DNA of 64,000 nt from the NCBI RefSeq assembly GCF_002575655.3, contig NC_053040.3:353219267-353283266 (forward strand), given 5' to 3'. The notes below the pieces were generated by a model. The model saw only the letters and a list, made by a program, of their open reading frames with translations. It was not told where the DNA came from and did not search any database. A program made the position numbers and the translations under genes. This DNA comes from Aegilops tauschii subsp. strangulata. Lineage: Eukaryota > Streptophyta > Magnoliopsida > Poales > Poaceae. Positions 44,877-56,758 of this stretch are shown piece by piece. The first letter of the stretch is position 1; each line of letters starts with the position of its first letter.

Positions 44877-45419
44877 ATGGAGGCGATGGAAGCGAGCGGC
44901 AGTCGGCTATGCCTAATCATCCAAGGCGCCGCCCTGCGGCTCCGCACCGTGCAGCGTTTCCAGACCGTGCTGGCGACCGCCGGCATTGTAGCCCTTGCCG
45001 ACGCCGGCTTCGCCTCTCGCATGGACGACATGATGGTCAACTCCATCCGCAAGTTCACCGCCGTCAAGGAGCGCGCGAACGACCTTGCCGTACTGCCCCA
45101 GTCCGCGCGCCTAGGCTCCTCATTGCCTGCCACCCTCATCGGCCTCCATGGCGACGAACTCTTTCAAGCCCTGGTGGCCCTGCAGGTGCCGGAGGTTGCG
45201 ACGAAGAATGTGCACCTCAAGGCCGCGCTCGTCGCGCATCGCCTCGCCATGCAAGCAACCGTCGACCTGCACATCCACGTCTACGAGGAAATCGTCTACA
45301 TAGGCCACTATAAGGCCAGCGAGGACAGAAAGACGTTGGCCTTCTTCCAGTGGCTGGAATCTTTGGACGCCATTGTTCAGAAGCACGTTGACCTGGCCAC
45401 GAAAGCCGCTGCTAATTAG
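44877..45419 (+). CDS. Intact 180-codon gene of unknown function
   Basis: A single-exon frame runs from ATG 44877 (a second ATG at 44886 has a better context, G at -3 and G at +4) to TAG at 45417-45419. Codon third positions are GC-rich, as in many grass genes. The protein looks helical throughout, with an early hydrophobic stretch (V-L-A-T-A-G-I-V-A-L-A-D-A-G-F-A) too interrupted to call a membrane span and no signal peptide. It has no Cys/His cluster or catalytic motif that I recognise. The TATA box upstream and intact frame distinguish it from its decayed neighbours, so it may be expressed. Confidence 0.7.
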   Translation: MEAMEASGSRLCLIIQGAALRLRTVQRFQTVLATAGIVALADAGFASRMDDMMVNSIRKFTAVKERANDLAVLPQSARLGSSLPATLIGLHGDELFQALVALQVPEVATKNVHLKAALVAHRLAMQATVDLHIHVYEEIVYIGHYKASEDRKTLAFFQWLESLDAIVQKHVDLATKAAAN

Positions 45420-46287
45420 CTGCCGTTCGGTGGGCCGGCGCCCTGAGTTGAGGAGGTGGACGTCGTCGATGGATGCATCTCTTCTTCTTGCCTCCTGTAA
45501 CCAGCACTGCATCGCCTCGTGGCCTTAATGTTTTATTAGTATATGAGTATATGGCATTTTTATTCCAGTAGTAACGTTTTCACTGTGAGGTGGGGCCGCA
45601 GTTGAGCAAACCGACCATCAGCAAATCCCCACCCCACCCACCGGGCGTCGGCTGAGTATAGAATTAGAAGAGAGAAATGAGGGAGAAGAGCTAGCTGTAG
45701 CACGGACGCAGTTGTCAGATGGGACTCGCGTTGATAGAATAGGAGCACTGAGCACTCGTACCTCTTTTTTGGGGAAAAAGCAGTCGTATGTCTAGTACTA
45801 CCACTAGTTGGGTGCGTGCGACCTATACGTGTCATCACTTTAGGTCTCCTTTTCGAACCGCAGCTACGCTTCACCGTACATATTTTTTCACGCATTTATC
45901 CTCCTATATGTACTCCTAGGCTATTTCCACGTGCTCCCTTTCGCCGACATGTGGGACATAGAGCATATGGGTCGTAGTGCATGCATGACTCGGAGCATAT
46001 GCCGGGGTATGTTACATTTCAGACCTCACGAATTACATGCAAACCCCCCGCAGAAGAATAAATAAATAAATGAATTACTACATGAAACCGGATTATTTTC
46101 ATAGAAACCGGAGCACGTTCATTAAATTTTGGACATAACACGTTTATAAAAAACTACTGGACCTAAACCAGTCTAAGGGCCTCTTTGATTCGCAGGATAC
46201 TGAAAACACAGAAATGGGGAAAGTATGATGGCGATGAACCAAGACGAGGAGAACTCTAACTCAGTTAGAGGTTAGAGTTAGATTCTA
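45420..46287. other. Intergenic; possible Harbinger/Tourist-type end at about 46171
   Basis: No gene is supported. At 46171 taa-GGGCCTCTTTGATTC resembles a PIF/Harbinger-type terminus, and similar inverted sequence (caaagagg) recurs at about 46635 and 57370. The partner end cannot be fixed. Confidence 0.35.
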
Positions 46288-46611
46288 CTCCCTCCTTCCC
46301 GGTTTATAGGGCTTATCTAAAAAAATTTGGTTTTCCATTTTATAAGTCTCAATTTGATTGTTCCCCATCACATGCTCAGATTTCAAGGTGCATTAATTCA
46401 TTGCATGCAAGGATTATGAGAAACTTGACCAATGCATGTATTTCATGCATGCATGATTTGCAATTAATGCATTGGCAAACACAATTATTTGAGGAAAAAC
46501 GAGCGCATTAATTGAGTGCTTTTACAAACCACGAAAATTATTCCACCACTCATCATCTATCTTGGTTGGTGAGATTTTTGAATTGAGCCCTATAAACCAG
46601 AAAGGAGGTAG
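46288..46611. mobile_element. MITE, 324 bp, TA target site
   Basis: Inverted ends of about 28 bp (ctccctccttcccggtttataggg against ccctataaaccagaaaggagg) are flanked by TA at 46286-46287 and 46612-46613. The interior is AT-rich and non-coding. Confidence 0.85.
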
Positions 46612-47105
46612 TAACCCTAAACTAACTCTAAACCAAAGAGGTGTATGAATGGCAGGGTTAGATTGACAATAAATGTTCTTTCTCAATCATTTGACTACTT
46701 TGGACCCTATTTCCTGTCGGGTTTGGTGTGGCCGGCTCTTGTGTGGCCTCCTCCCGCTCACAATTGACATAAACGAACCATCTTTACAAATCAAGCATGC
46801 AAAACATGATAAATTTTACTTTGTCCATACAATTGAGATATCCCACTTAAACATACAAGTCCTCAATCAAGCTTCACAAAAAAATACACTCCATGAAACA
46901 AAGCATGAGCTAACACATCACGGAAGTCATTCACGATAGGGAGGAGCCCGGAGCCCCTCACGCACCCAGGGAGGAGCTCGTCATCGTCGCTCTGGAGGAA
47001 GGCTCTATAGAGCCCAAGCCCCGGGAACCGCTCCGACGCCGACGCTTGCGAGTTGAGGTCGACACCGGCATGGGTAGCAGGGCCACTTGCCGACGACTGC
47101 GAACC
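46612..47105 (-). other. Gene-like fragment, unassigned
   Basis: Between about 46930 and 47100 the minus strand has a GC-rich coding-like stretch with V-D-L-N-S-Q and S-D-D-D-E-L motifs but no start or definite boundaries. It might be part of the transposon whose ends are discussed at 46171, or a decayed gene. Too little is left to name it. Confidence 0.3.
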
Positions 47106-47321
47106 GAATCCTTGGGCCTCTAGAAATAATGCAAGCCTGAAACTGAAATACCTAGAAAGGTGAACTGAATCTTTGGGCCTCTAGAAATAATGCAAGCCTG
47201 AAACTGAAATACCTAGAAAGGTGAACTAAATCTTTGGGCCTCTAGAAACAATGCAAGCCTGGAACTGAAATACCTAGAAAGGTGAACTGATTCTTTCGGT
47301 CTCTAGAAATAATGCAAGCCT
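47106..47321. repeat. 61-bp minisatellite, left part
   Basis: Four units (phrase tttgggcctctagaaa and variants at about 47112, 47173, 47234 and 47295) follow with a 61-bp period. Element E is inserted in the fourth unit, and the array continues at 56759-56816. Confidence 0.9.
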
Positions 47322-48723
47322 TGATACGTCTCCATCGTATCTACTTTTCCAAACACTTTTGCCCTTGTTTTAGACTCTAACTTCCATGATTTGAATGGAA
47401 CTAACCCGGACTGACGCTGTTTACAGCAGAATTGCCATGGTGTTATTTTTGTGGAGAAATAAAAGTTCTCGGAATGACCAGAAACTTCACGGAGAATATT
47501 TTTGGAATTAATAAAAAATACTGACGAAAGAATCAAGGCCAGGGGGCCCACACCCTGTCCACGAGGCTGGGGGCGCGCCTACCCCCCTGGGCGCTTCCCC
47601 TGCCTCATGCGCCCCCTGGTGCTCCACCGACCTCAACTCCAACTCTATATATTCATGTTCGGGGAGAAAAAAATCAGAGAGAAGGATTCATCTCATTTTA
47701 CGATACGGAGCCGCCGCCAAGCCCTAATCTCTCTCGGGAGGGCTGACCTGGAGTCCGTTCGGGGCCCCGGAGAGGGGAATCCGTCGCCGTCGTCATCATC
47801 AACCTTCCTCCATCACCAATTTCATGATGCTCACCGCCGTGCGTGAGTAATTCCATCGTAGGCTTGCTGAACGGTGATGGGTTGGATGAGATTTACCATG
47901 TAATCGAGTTAGTTTTGTTAGGGTTTGATCCCTAGTATCCATTATGTTCTGAGATTGATGTTGCTATGACTTTGCTATGCTTAATGCTTGTCACTAGGGC
48001 CCGAGTGCCATGATTTCAGATCTGAACCTACTATGTTTTCATGAATATATGTGAGTTCTTGATCCTATCTTGCAAGTCTATAGTCACCTATTATGTGTTA
48101 TGATCCATTAACCCTGAAGTGACAATAATCGGGATACTTACCGGTGATGACCGTAGTTTGAGGAGTTCATGTATGCACTAAGTGTTAATGCTTTGGTCCG
48201 GTACTCTATTAAAAGGAGGCCTTAATGTCCCTTAGTTTCCAATAGGACCCCGCTGCCACGGGAGGGTAGGACAAAAGATGTCATGCAAGTTCTTTTCCAT
48301 AAGCACGTATGACTATATTCGAAATACATGCCTACATTACATTGATGAACTGGAGCTAGTTCTGTGTCACCCTATGTTATAACTATTGCATGAGGAATCG
48401 CATCCGGCATAATTCTCCATCACCGATCCAATGCCTACGAGCTTTTCACATATTGCTCTTTGCTTAGTTACTTTTCCGTTGCCACTGTTACAATTACTAC
48501 AAAACTACTACTGTTACTTTTATCACCGTTACCACTACTATCATACTACTTTGCTACTAAATACTTTGCTGCAGATATTAAGTTATCCAGGTGTGGTTGA
48601 ATTGACAACTCAACTGCTAATACTTGAGAGTATTCTTTGGCTCCCTTGTGTCGAATCAATAAATTTGGGTTGAATACTCTACCCTCGAAAACTGTTGCGA
48701 TCCCCTATACTTGTGGGTTATCA
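47322..48723 (+). repeat. Element E 5' LTR
   Basis: A GC-rich inverted repeat (47559-47579 and 47589-47609) precedes a TATA box, tctatatat (47644-47652), giving a likely transcription start near 47680. The terminal 22 nt (cccctatacttgtgggt-atca) match the LTR end of element C. Confidence 0.92.
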
Positions 48724-48734
48724 AGACTATTTTT

Positions 48735-48752
48735 TGGCGCCATTGCCGGGGA
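48735..48752 (+). promoter_or_regulatory. Element E primer-binding site (tRNA-Asp type)
   Basis: TGGCGCCATTGCCGGGGA lies 11 nt after the LTR and matches the complement of plant tRNA-Asp with one mismatch. Confidence 0.85.
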
Positions 48753-48801
48753 GCATAGCTCTATTCTTTGAGTCACTTGGGATTTATATCTGCTGATCAC
48801 T

Positions 48802-51469
48802 ATGAGGAACTTGAAATATGAGAAAACCAAAATTTATCCCTCAACTACGAGGGGAGGTAAGGAACTGCCATCTAGCTCTGCACTTGATTCTCCTTCTGTT
48901 TTGAGTAAACTTGCGACACCTAAACCTGCTTCTGCTATTAATTCTGATATGTCGCATGTTATTGATGATGCCACTTCTGCTATGCATGATACTTATGATG
49001 AAACTACTTCTATGCTTGATACTACTGTGCCACTAGGTGAATTTCTTGATGAACAACTTGCTAGAGCTAGAGAGAATGAAATTATTGAAACTGATAATAT
49101 TGATGAAAGTGATGATGAAGATTCTCCCCTAGATATGAATTGCCTATTGTGCCTGAGGGTTATGTTATGGATGAAGAAACTGCTAGAGACTTTCTTGCTT
49201 GCAATTATAGATATTATTAGCTAAGCTGAAAGAAAAATCTTTGAATGCTAGAATGAAATATGACCGTGCTTTTGCTACTTCACCTATCCGTGTTAGTGAT
49301 AAGGATTATGATTTCTCTGTCGATCCTGAGATAATTACCTTGGTTGAATTTGATCCTTTTTATGGCTATGAATCTGAAACTGTTGTGGCACATCTGACTA
49401 ACTTAAATGATATAGCCACCCTATTCACTAATGATGAGAAAACTCGCTACTACTATATCCTTAAGTTATTTCCGTTCTCATTAAAGGGTGATGCTAAAGT
49501 ATGGTTTAATTCTCTTGATCCTGGTTGTGTGCGTAGTCCCTAGGATATGATTTATTACTTGACTGCTAAATATTTCCCCGCTCATAAGAAACAAGCTGCC
49601 TTAAGGGAAATATATAATTTGGTGCAATTTGAAGAAGAGAGTCTCCCACAAGCTTGGGGGAGGCTTCTCCAATTACTTAATGCTTTGCTTGATCATCCTG
49701 TCAAGACAAATGAAATATTTGATATCTTTTACAATGGACTAACCGATGCTTCCAGAGACCACCTGGATAGTTGTGTTGGTTGTGTTTTCAGGGAAAGGAC
49801 TGTTGATCAAGCTGAATTGCTATTGAATAATATGTTGACTAATGAAAATAATTGGACACTCCCTGAACCAACTCCTAAGCCAACTCCGAAGAGAAGGGTT
49901 ATTCTATTTCTCAGTCCTGAAGATATGGAAGAGGCAAAGAAATCTATGAAAGAAAAGGGTATTAAAGCTGAAGATGTTAAGAATTTACCGCCTATTGAAG
50001 AAATACATGGTCTTGATAACCCGACACAGGTAGTAATGGTAAATTCTCTCTATAGATTTGATGAAGGTGATATTCCTCGTTATAAGTCTGCTAGCCAATG
50101 CTTAGATGAGTTTGATAATTTTATTGTTAAACAAGAAAACTTCAATGCTTATGTTGGTAGACAATTGAAACATAATGCTTATATGATTGAACACTTGAGT
50201 GATTATATGTCTAGAGTTAAAGGTGAACTTAAACTCATTAGTAAACATGCTTCTATGATTACCACTCAACTAGAACAAGTGCTTAAAGCTCAAAATGATT
50301 TGCTCAATGAATTAAATAATAAGAAGAATGATAATGCTATTAGAGTTGTGACTAGAGGAGGTAGAATGACTCAGGAACCTTTGTATCCTGAGGGCTATCC
50401 TAAGAGAATTGAGCAAGATTCTCAGAGAACTAATGTAGATGCACCTAGTCCTTCTAAGAAGAAGAAAAAGAAAAATGATAGGACTTTGCATGCTTCTAGT
50501 GAACCTATTGTTGACACACCTGAGAATCCCAATGATATTTCTATTTCTGATGCCGAGACACAATCTGGTAATGAACATGAACCTAGTGATAATGTTCATG
50601 TTGATGATCAACCTAGCAATAACAATGATGTAGAAATTGAACCTGTTGCTGGTCTTGACAACCCACGGTAAAGAAAGAGAACCATGGGTTCAGAAACCCA
50701 TGCCTTTTCCTCCTAAACCATCCAAGAAAAAGGATGATGAGGATTTTGAGCGCTTTGCTGAATTGATTAGACCTATCTTTTTGCGTATGCGTTTGACTGA
50801 TATGCTTAAAATGAATCCTTATGCTAAGTATATGAAAGAAATTGTTACAAATAAAAGAAAGATACCGAAAGCTGAAATTTCCACCATGCTTGCTAATTAT
50901 ACTTTTAAAGGTGGAATACCTAAGAAACTAGGAGATCCAGGAGTACCAACTATACCATGCTCCATTAAAAAAGAAACTATGTTAAAACTACTTTATGTGA
51001 TCTTGGAGCCGGTGTTAGTGTTATACCTCTCTCTTTATATCATAGACTTGATTTGAATAAGTTGACACCTACTGAAATATCTTTGCAAATGGCCGATAAA
51101 TCAACTGCTATACCTGTCGGTAGTTGTGAGGATGTGTCTGTTGTGGTTGCAAACGTTACTATTTTAACGAACTTTGTTATTCTTGATATTCCCGAGGATG
51201 ATAGTATGTCGATTATCCTTGGTAGACCCTTTTTGAATACTGCAGGGGATATTATTGATTGCAACAAAGGCAATGTCACTTTTCATGTTAATGGTAATGA
51301 GCATACGGTACACTTTCCGAGGAAACAACCTCAAGTCCACAGTATCAATTCTATTGGAAAAATTCCAACGATTACTATTGGAGGTTTTGAGTTTCCTCTT
51401 CCTACTGTCAAGAAGAAATATGATATTCTTATTGTCGGGGATGTGCATATCCCCGTTGAGGTAACCTAG
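48802..51469 (+). pseudogene. Element E gag-protease, multiply disrupted
   Basis: ATG at 48802 opens an acidic N-terminal gag region. The gag core (F-P-F-S-L-K-G-D-A-K-x-W-F, Q-A-W-G-R) lies at about 49240-49830, and a long charged linker follows. Retropepsin lies near 51000-51469, with D-L-G-A and G-R-P-F-L. Damage comprises frameshifts between 49140 and 49240, a TAG at 49541-49543, loss of about 18 codons near 50671 (relative to element A) with a frame change, and another shift near 50975. No zinc knuckle is visible. The reading frame ends without RT. Confidence 0.85.
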
Positions 51470-51689
51470 TGCTATTCGAAAATTCTCCGGTTTCACGCGA
51501 TTCGGAATGAGTTTGTTAACAAGACTTGATCAACCTTGTTAGCGGATTCCTTTAGATGAGCATGAGATGGATGAAGTTAGAAAGCACAACCTTCTGTACC
51601 CTCGTGTTACTTTCTGTTATTGAGATTAAATAAAGCAAAAATAGTATTTTCTGTCTGTTTTCTGAATTATCTATGCAATAAAAAATACC

Positions 51690-51870
51690 CCGAAAATAAA
51701 AGTTCTCCAAATGCCCTGAAAATGAAATATGATTTTTTCTAGAATATTTAAGAATATTTGGCACGGAGAAGACATCAGGGGGAGCCAGTACCTGGCCAGG
51801 AGGGTCCAGGGCGCCCACCCCCTGGGTGCGCCCCCTGCCTCGTGGGCCCCTGGTGGCCCCCTCCACTTAT
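51690..51870 (+). promoter_or_regulatory. Candidate internal promoter module of element E
   Basis: The order is aaataaaagttctcc, an AT-rich stretch (gaatatttaagaatattt), a GC-rich inverted repeat (about 51797-51862) and the phrase ctccacttattcc. It mirrors the U3 part of the E LTR (aaataaaagttctc, gagaatatttttgg, repeat, TATA). A strong TATA box is missing here, so activity is uncertain. Confidence 0.5.
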
Positions 51871-52245
51871 TCCAGCACCCACACACTCCTTCTTCCTCCC
51901 AAAAAAAATCACCAACCAGCTCAAGCATGAGTTCTAGCTCATCTTGCTGCCATTTTCGATCTCCTTGCTCAAAGCTCCACTCACAAAACTACTTTGGGGG
52001 ATTGTTCTTCGGTATGTGACTCCTCCAATGGCCCAATTAGTTTTTGTTCAGGTGCTTTATTCATTGCAAATTTTTGCTGCTTAGGTGACCCTGTTCTTGA
52101 GCTTGCATGTCAAATTTGTTTGGTCCCAAGTAGTTTTAATGCATGATATAGTCTCTAGGCACTTGTGGGAGTAGTTGCTATCAATTTTGTTGAGTTTGGT
52201 TCACTTTTATTTTGAGTTACTAAAAATTTCAGAAATTTTCAGAAA
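51871..52245 (+). other. Leader of the element E accessory ORF with a possible intron
   Basis: It begins with a C-rich leader (cacacactccttcttcctccc). A donor-like G-GTATGT at 52011-52017 is followed by acceptors at 52050-52051 and 52083-52084 after T-rich tracts. The same donor-like sequence is conserved in element A (minus strand near 1010-1020). Splicing is inferred. Confidence 0.4.
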
Positions 52246-53409
52246 ATGATGAAGAGATTATTAAGGAGCTCTTCGAGCCGAAGCTCGAAGGATAACCAAA
52301 GTGAAGAGGATAAGAAGCCCAAATATAATCTCCCTCGCACCACGGAGGTTAGGCCGTGTGAATGGCCTTGTGATGATTTCTTGAGAGCAGCCAGGATTCA
52401 TGATGATTTTTATCATTTGGCTGAGAATGCAGGCCTCATCGACTTCCTCCACAACCAGCTCGATCAGTATCTCCTACTCACTAATATTTTTGTGCAAAAT
52501 TTTCATTTCCATGCTAGGAGATCACCACCTTTGGTGGATTTTTATTTATATGATGAGTATAAGGAGATGTCACTTTATGACTTTTGTGGGGTTTGCAAGT
52601 TGCCCTTTGAGGGCAGCATAGAGGAACCACATCGTAACGATGTGGAAGGGTTTATTGATATGATCGCTGTAGGGGAGACCAGGAAGGTTTCCGATGCAAG
52701 AATTACTAGCATACACTTTCCTGCTCTACGTTACTTTGCAATATTTGCTAGTAGATGCTTAATTGGTCGTAGGAACTGTGGAAACCTTAGTGCCCCTGAT
52801 ATTGTTATTTTTTTGCCATGCTTTGTTTCGCGATAACACTTTTAGTTTAGGTGCTATTGTTGCCAAGCGGTTAAATCTGAACCGAACGAAGGGTCCCATC
52901 TTTGGAGGTATCTTTGCTTTGCGGCTTGCTAAATATTTTGAGATACCTATTAGACACTATGAGAAAGAGGAAAAGTTGCTGCCTCCTATTTTTCTAGACT
53001 ATAAGAGTATGGTAGCACATGATTTTCTTGTTAAGAATAAGAAAAGATGCTTAACTATAGACTGATATTTGATAAAAATTACTTTGAGACTATCACCTTG
53101 CCTGCTCCCTCTTTGTTCAGCTTATCTTCAGGTATGTACGTTGTCCTGCCGGAGGCCATTCATGCCTACCGGGGCCTAACACCAGCTCCAGAGCCCGAGC
53201 CGGAGCCACCACTTGATCCTCACCATCAGTCTGTTTATCAGTGGGATCCGGAGGAGATCGCCAACCAGTGGCACCCCGAGCATCCTCCTCAGTACACAGG
53301 AGAGAGTAGCTTTGATCCTTGGGCATATACCAACTTAGGCCAAAGCCTAAGCTTGGGGGAGTACGTATTTCTCACCGACATTACATTCATGTTCACATAC
53401 TCATGCTAG
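52246..53409 (+). pseudogene. Element E accessory ORF (Athila ORF-like), two frameshifts
   Basis: The frame starts at ATG 52246 with a basic Ser/Arg-rich N-terminus. A conserved globular region rich in Phe, Tyr and Asp follows (to about 52836), then a second part (52763-53065) and a Pro/Glu-rich tail (P-E-P-E-P-E-P) in a third frame to 53409. The first shift is at a run of T (about 52805), the second near 53050. The element A copy (1-568) is homologous. It has no enzyme motif. It may act like a structural or regulatory accessory protein, but this is unproven. Confidence 0.7.
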
Positions 53410-55357
53410 TTGTCGGTGCTCATACTTTTTCATTGTAATATCCATGTTAGTTTATTTTTTGTTTTAAGCCTTCTTCTTGTGTGTTTGAAAAACCTTAAAA
53501 AAACCAAAAAAATTAGTTGTAGCTTCTAGCTAGTTTATTTTCCATGCTTGTAGTAGTAATAATTAAAAGAAAAACCCAAAAATATTTCTCGTTCTTCTTT
53601 TGCTTGTTGGAAGCTTTCCCGTGTAAATAGTTTTATTTTATTTCTTTTCTTTGGGGGTTGAGAGGAGAAGACTATAATGAAAATGTTGAAGTGGCTCTTA
53701 TATGCATTATTGTTGATTTAACCAAGAGCCCATATTACCTTGTCTTCTCCTGTGTATTAAGATGCTTGCAGATTCCAGCTTAGTCCAATGCACGTGCACT
53801 ATTATTATTATCCACACCGTTCGGTCGTGCAAGTGAAAGGCAATAATGACGATATATGATGGGTTGATTGAGATGAGAGAAGATGGTATGAACTTGACCT
53901 TTCTTGTTTTTGTAAATATGATTAGTTCATCGTTCTGATTCAGCCTATTATGAATGAAACATGTTTGCAATGACAATTAGAGATTATAGTTGCTTATGCC
54001 ATGCTTAATTAGCTAGGAGTTTATAGTGGTTTACCTTGCGTGCCAACATGCTATAAAATGGTTGTGATGTGGTATGATAGGGTGGTATCCTCTTTTGAAC
54101 GATTTGAGTGACTTGACTTGGCACTTGTTCACACATGTAGTTGAAATAAAATCAATATAGCCTTCACGATATTTATGTTCATGGTGGATTATATCCTACT
54201 CATGCTTGCACTCAATGTTTATTAATTTTAATGCATGTTCATGACTGTTGTCGCTCTCTAGTTGGTCGCTTCCCAGTCTTTTTCTAGCCTTCACTTGTAC
54301 TAAGCGGGAATACTACTTGTGCATCCACTTCCATAAACCCCAAAGTTATTCCATATGAGTCCACCATACCTTCCTATATGTGGTATCTACCTGCCGTTCC
54401 AAGTAAATTTGTATGTGCCAAACTCTAAACCTTCAAATGAAATTCTGTTTTGCATGCTAGAATAGCTCATGTATCAACTAGGGCTGTCTGTATCTTCCAT
54501 GCTAGGCGGGTTATTCTCATGAGGAGTGGACTCCGCTCCTCACTCACGAGAAAATAGCTGGTCACCGGGATGCCCAGTCCCATGCTCAAATCAAAATAAT
54601 TGCAAACAAAACTCCCCTAGGACTGTTGTTAGTTGGAGGCACCCATTGTTTCGGGCCAGCCATGGATTGATGCTTATTGGTGGTGGGGGAGTATAAACTT
54701 TACCATCCTATTTGTGAACTGCCTATAATGTGTGTAGCATGGAAGATATCGAGATCTCTCGGTTGTTAAGTTGACAATGAAAGTATGCCGCTCAAAAATA
54801 TTATTCATCTCTATTTCAAAATCGAGCTCTCGCACCTCTACAAATCCCTGCTTCCCTCTGCGAAGGGCCTATCTATTTACTTTTATGTTGAGTCATCACC
54901 CTCTTATTAAAAAGCACTAGTTGGAGAGCACTATTGTCATTTGCATCCATTACTATTAATTTATATTGAGTATGACTGGATCTCTTTTACCAGGAATTAC
55001 AATGTTTAGTCAGTCCTTGATCTTCAGAGGTGCTCTGCATTTATGTTTTGCGGTCTCAGAAAGGGCTAGCGAGATACCATCTTGTTATATCATATTATGA
55101 TTGTTTTGAGAAAGTGTTGTCATACGAGATTTATTATTATTGCTTGCTAGTTGATTATGCCATTGATATGAGTAAACATGAGACCTAAATGTTATTGTGA
55201 ATATGGTTAGTTCATAATCTTTGCTGAAAACTTGAATGCTGGCTTTACATATTTACAAGAACAAGAGCAAACAGAGTTTGTAGAAGTTTTTCTTTATCAC
55301 TTTCAGTTTGTCAACTGAATTGCTTGAGGACAAGCAAAGGTTTAAGCTTGGGGGAGT
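53410..55357 (+). other. Element E 3' untranslated region with polypurine tract
   Basis: There is no supported gene in this 1.9 kb. It contains the 23-nt block (54851-54873) shared with element C and ends with TTTAAGCTTGGGGGAGT (55341-55357), the polypurine tract against the 3' LTR. Confidence 0.75.
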
Positions 55358-56758
55358 TGATACGTCTCCATCGTATCTACTTTTCCAAACACTTTTTCCC
55401 TTGTTTTGGACTCTAACTTGCATGATTTGAATGGAACTAACGCGGACTGACGCTGTTTTTAGCAGAATTGCCATGGTGTCATTTTTGTGCAGAAATAAAA
55501 GTTCTCAGAATGACCTAAAACTTCACGGAGAATATTTTTGCAATTAATAAACAATACTGGCGAAAGAATCAAGCCAGGGGCCCCACACCCTATCCACGAG
55601 GGTGGGGGCGCGCCTACCCCCTGTGCGCGCCCCCTGCCTCGTGGGCCCCCTGGTGCTCCACCGACCTCAACTCCAAACTCTTTATATTCACGTTCGGGGA
55701 GAAAAAAATCAGAGAGAAGGATTCATCGCGTTTTACGATACGGAGCCGCCGCCAAGCCCTAATCTCTCTCGGGAGGGCTAGTCTGGAGTCCGTTCGGGGC
55801 TCCGGAGAGGGGAATCCGTCGCCGTCGTCATCATCAACCTTCCTCCATCACCAATTTCATGATGCTCACCGCAGTGGGTGAGTAATTCCATCATAGGCTT
55901 GGTGGACGGTGATGGGTTGGATGAGATTTACCATGTAATCGAGTTAGTGTTGTTAGGGTTTGATCCCTAGTATCCATTATGTTCTGAGATTGATGTTGCT
56001 ATGACTTTGCTATGCTTGATGCTTGTCACTAGGGCCCGAGTGCATGATTTCAGATCTGAACCTATTATGTTTTCATGAATATATGTGAGTTCTTGATCCT
56101 ATGTTGCAAGTCTATAGTCACCTATTATGTGTTATGATCCATTAACCCTGAAGTGACAATAATCGGGATACTTACCGGTGATGACTGTAGTTTGAGGAGT
56201 TCATGTATTCACTAAGTGTTAATGCTTTGGTCCGGTACTCTATTAAAAGGAGGCCTTAATATCCCTTAGTTTCCAATAGGACCCCGCTGCCACGGGAGGG
56301 TAGGACAAAAGATGTCATGCAAGTTCTTTTCCATAAGCACCTATGACTATATACGAAATACATGCCTAGATTACATTGATGAACTGGAGCTAGTTCTGTG
56401 TCACCCTATGTTGTAACTATTGCATGAGGAATCGCATCCGGCACAATTCTCCATCACCGATCCAATGCCCACGAGCTTTTCACATATTGCTCTTTGCTTA
56501 GTTACTTTTCCGTTGCCACTGTTACAATTACTACAAAACTACTACTGTTACTTTTATCACCGTTACCGCTACTATCATACTACTTTGCTACTAAATACTT
56601 TGCTGCAGATATTAAGTTATCCAGGTGTGGTTGAATTGACAACTCAACTGCTAATACTTGAGAATATTCTTTGGCTCCCCTTGTGTTGAATCAATAAATT
56701 TGGGTTGAATACTCTACCCTCGAAAACTGTTGCGATCCCCTATATTTGTGGGTTATCA
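55358..56758 (+). repeat. Element E 3' LTR
   Basis: It matches the 5' LTR with scattered differences. The GC-rich repeat arms are at about 55594-55614 and 55624-55643, and the TATA-like tctttatattc is at about 55678. Confidence 0.92.

Larger units (their letters stand above)
47322..56758 (+). mobile_element. Element E: complete RT-less Athila-like LTR retrotransposon
   Basis: LTRs of 1402 and 1401 bp start TGATACGTC and end GGTTATCA. The TSD AGCCT is perfect (47317-47321 and 56759-56763). The internal order is primer site, gag-protease, a non-coding block with a GC-rich inverted repeat, an accessory ORF, a 1.9-kb 3' region and a polypurine tract. There is no RT, RNase H or integrase. It is the full-length sister of element A. 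Confidence 0.95.

Noticed and set aside
47108..47321. CRISPR-like spaced repeats
   Set aside because: The 61-bp units are contiguous tandem repeats without variable spacers, and the host is a plant.
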